This document shows, one piece after another, positions 4,695 through 6,032 of a stretch of 6,032 bases of DNA. The notes beneath the pieces are model-generated. The model did no database searches and was not told where the DNA came from. It saw only the letters and a program-made list of their open reading frames with translations. The position numbers and the translations under genes were made by a program. Source of the DNA: Burkholderiaceae bacterium (lineage in GTDB: Bacteria; Pseudomonadota; Gammaproteobacteria; Burkholderiales; Burkholderiaceae_C); assembly GCA_025458585.1 (NCBI GenBank), contig JALOSD010000254.1, positions 1 to 6,032 of the forward strand, written 5' to 3'. How positions within the stretch are numbered: position 1 is the stretch's first letter; the number at the start of each line of letters is the position of its first letter.

Positions 4695-6032
4695 TCAGGT
4701 CGCCACCCGCTGTCGGCGCAGCACGGCGACGAGCAGCACGCCGAGCGCGAGCGCGGCCAGCGTGAGGCCGATAGTGGCCGCCGCCCAGTAGCCCGGCGCA
4801 CCGGCGAAGGCCGGCGGCGTGACGCCGAGGCGGTCGAACGCCAGCACCCAGCCGCCGCCGAGGCCGACGCCCCACAGCGCGACGACGTAGATCGCGAGTG
4901 GCAGCACCGCCACCCGCCAGGCGCGCAGCACGAACGCGGCGACGACCTGCGCCGCGTCGGCGACGTGGAACAGCGCTGCCCACGCGAGCAGCGGCAGCGC
5001 GGCAGCCACCACGGCGGCGTCGCTCGTGTACAGGCGCACGATCGGCTCGCGCGCCGCGAACACCGCGCCGCCGACGACGACTGCGAGCCCGACGGCGATC
5101 TGCAGCGCGTGCCAGCCCAGCCGCCGCGCGTCGGCGACGTCGCCAGCGCCGACACGCTGCGCCACCAGCGTGCTGCCCGCATTGGCGAGCGCCAGCGGCA
5201 GCATGAACAGCAGCGCCATCAGGTTGGCCGCGATCTGGTGCCCGGCCACCGGCGTCGTGCCGAGGCGCGAGACGAACAGCGCCATGAACGAGAAGCCGGT
5301 GACCTCAATCAGCGTCGCCAGCCCCATCGGCACGCCTAGCCGCAGCAGCGCGCCGATCGCCGCCGCGCTCGGGCGCCGCCAACCGTGGCGCCAGAGCGCG
5401 AACGGCGCGTAGAAGCGGTCGCGCCGCAGCACCGCGAAGGCGAGCAGCACCTGCAGCCACATCGCGACCGCCGTCGCGATGCCGCAGCCTGCCACGCCGA
5501 GCGCCGGCAGCGGCCCGGTGCCGAACACGAGCGCCGCCGTCAGCGGCACCTTCAGCGCCAGGCCGCCGAGCTGCAGCGCCATCACCGCCTTTGGTCGCGA
5601 CACCGCGACGTTGAAGCCGCGGTAGGCGGTGAACAGTAGCGCCGCCGGCAGCGCGGCGGCGAGCGCCGCCGTGTAGCCGCGCACGCTCGCCGCCACCTCG
5701 GGGCTCGCCTGCGCGAGCGCGAGGAACGGCTGCGGGAACGCGAGCGCGGTGCTGCCGACGACCGACAGCGCGAGCGCGACCCACACCGCCTGCTGCAGCT
5801 GCTCGCCGGCCTGCTCGAGGCGGCGCGCGCCGAACAGCTGGCCGACGATCGGCCCGACGCCGAGCACGACGCCCATCAGGCCGATGAACACGGTGATGTA
5901 CGCCGACGCCCCGACCGCGAGCGCGGCCAGCTCGACCGGCGCGCCCTCCCGGGCCGCGTAGCGCGCGACGAGCAGCGTGTCGACGGTGCTGAACGCCAGC
6001 ACCGCGAGCTGGCCGACGAACACCGGCCAGGC
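4695..6032 (-). CDS. MATE-family multidrug/sodium or proton antiporter, N-terminus cut by window edge
   Basis: There are 445 residues visible; the frame stays open to the right edge, beginning AWPVFVGQLAVLAFSTVDT, and an ATG/GTG start is expected about 10-20 residues beyond. The GTG at 6023 is inside TM1 and is unlikely as the true start. The protein is almost wholly hydrophobic with about 12 membrane helices in two related halves. Each half carries the family's loop motif: GQLFGARR (visible residues about 64-71) and, in the second half, AQRVGAGDVADARR. The Asp of STVDT in TM1 and the Glu of LIEVTGFSF in TM7 fall where NorM-type MATE pumps have conserved acidic residues, an assignment from memory. 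These inner-membrane exporters expel cationic drugs, dyes or metabolites using Na+ or H+. The gene is convergent with the SYLF gene and has no evident link to it. The frame is intact throughout. Substrate is unknown; the family is certain. Confidence 0.93.
   Translation of the reverse strand, partial: AWPVFVGQLAVLAFSTVDTLLVARYAAREGAPVELAALAVGASAYITVFIGLMGVVLGVGPIVGQLFGARRLEQAGEQLQQAVWVALALSVVGSTALAFPQPFLALAQASPEVAASVRGYTAALAAALPAALLFTAYRGFNVAVSRPKAVMALQLGGLALKVPLTAALVFGTGPLPALGVAGCGIATAVAMWLQVLLAFAVLRRDRFYAPFALWRHGWRRPSAAAIGALLRLGVPMGLATLIEVTGFSFMALFVSRLGTTPVAGHQIAANLMALLFMLPLALANAGSTLVAQRVGAGDVADARRLGWHALQIAVGLAVVVGGAVFAAREPIVRLYTSDAAVVAAALPLLAWAALFHVADAAQVVAAFVLRAWRVAVLPLAIYVVALWGVGLGGGWVLAFDRLGVTPPAFAGAPGYWAAATIGLTLAALALGVLLVAVLRRQRVAT

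Noticed and set aside
2933..5182. A 749-codon open frame on the minus strand
   Set aside because: It runs antisense through the kinase and SYLF genes and overlaps MATE in another frame; composition is Arg/Ala/Ser-rich with no domain motifs, as expected of shadow frames in GC-rich DNA.
4898..5961. Several plus-strand frames of 70-130 codons within the MATE gene
   Set aside because: They are antisense to an intact transporter frame, rich in Arg/Ala/Pro/Ser, and have no support of their own.
1..6032. CRISPR array, transposon ends, tRNA or rRNA
   Set aside because: No regularly spaced repeats, no transposase-like reading frame, no terminal inverted repeats and no tRNA-like cloverleaf or rRNA segments were seen.

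Overview
The window is very GC-rich, with strong G/C bias at third codon positions and many spurious antisense reading frames. The gene set and protein style (Spy/CpxP-like protein followed by an OmpR-type regulator and kinase, a SYLF lipoprotein, a MATE transporter) suggest a betaproteobacterium of the order Burkholderiales, perhaps near Rubrivivax, Leptothrix or Methylibium. That placement is inference from style; there is no rRNA or marker gene to settle it.

Layout from left to right: (1) the 5' end of a minus-strand gene for an exported protein, running off the left edge; (2) a divergent plus-strand gene for a putative lipoprotein (about 256-1151), whose signal peptide lies in a different frame from the rest; (3) a plus-strand cluster made of a Spy/CpxP-like periplasmic protein (1247-1801), an OmpR/PhoB-family response regulator (1854-2555) and a sensor histidine kinase (2563-3847); (4) a plus-strand SYLF/Ysc84-domain lipoprotein (4052-4624); (5) a converging minus-strand MATE-family efflux transporter (4695 to the right edge), with a strong hairpin between the two convergent genes.

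The central cluster has the logic of a Cpx-type envelope-stress system: a Met/His-rich periplasmic LTxxQ protein, a regulator and a membrane kinase. A CpxR-like tandem site (TTCAC-N5-TTTAC, 1158-1172) lies just upstream of the spy-like gene, which suggests autoregulation. The SYLF lipoprotein and MATE pump also act at the envelope, but nothing in the sequence ties them to the regulator.

The most notable observation is that two genes are broken as given. The lipoprotein gene has a frame change exactly where its lipobox should be. The kinase gene has a frame change at about 3061-3075, and the second transmembrane helix and the first half of HAMP are missing from every frame. Each is either a real deletion or an assembly error in GC-rich sequence. 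I see no CRISPR array, tRNA, rRNA, insertion sequence or prophage, and no clearly new multi-gene system.
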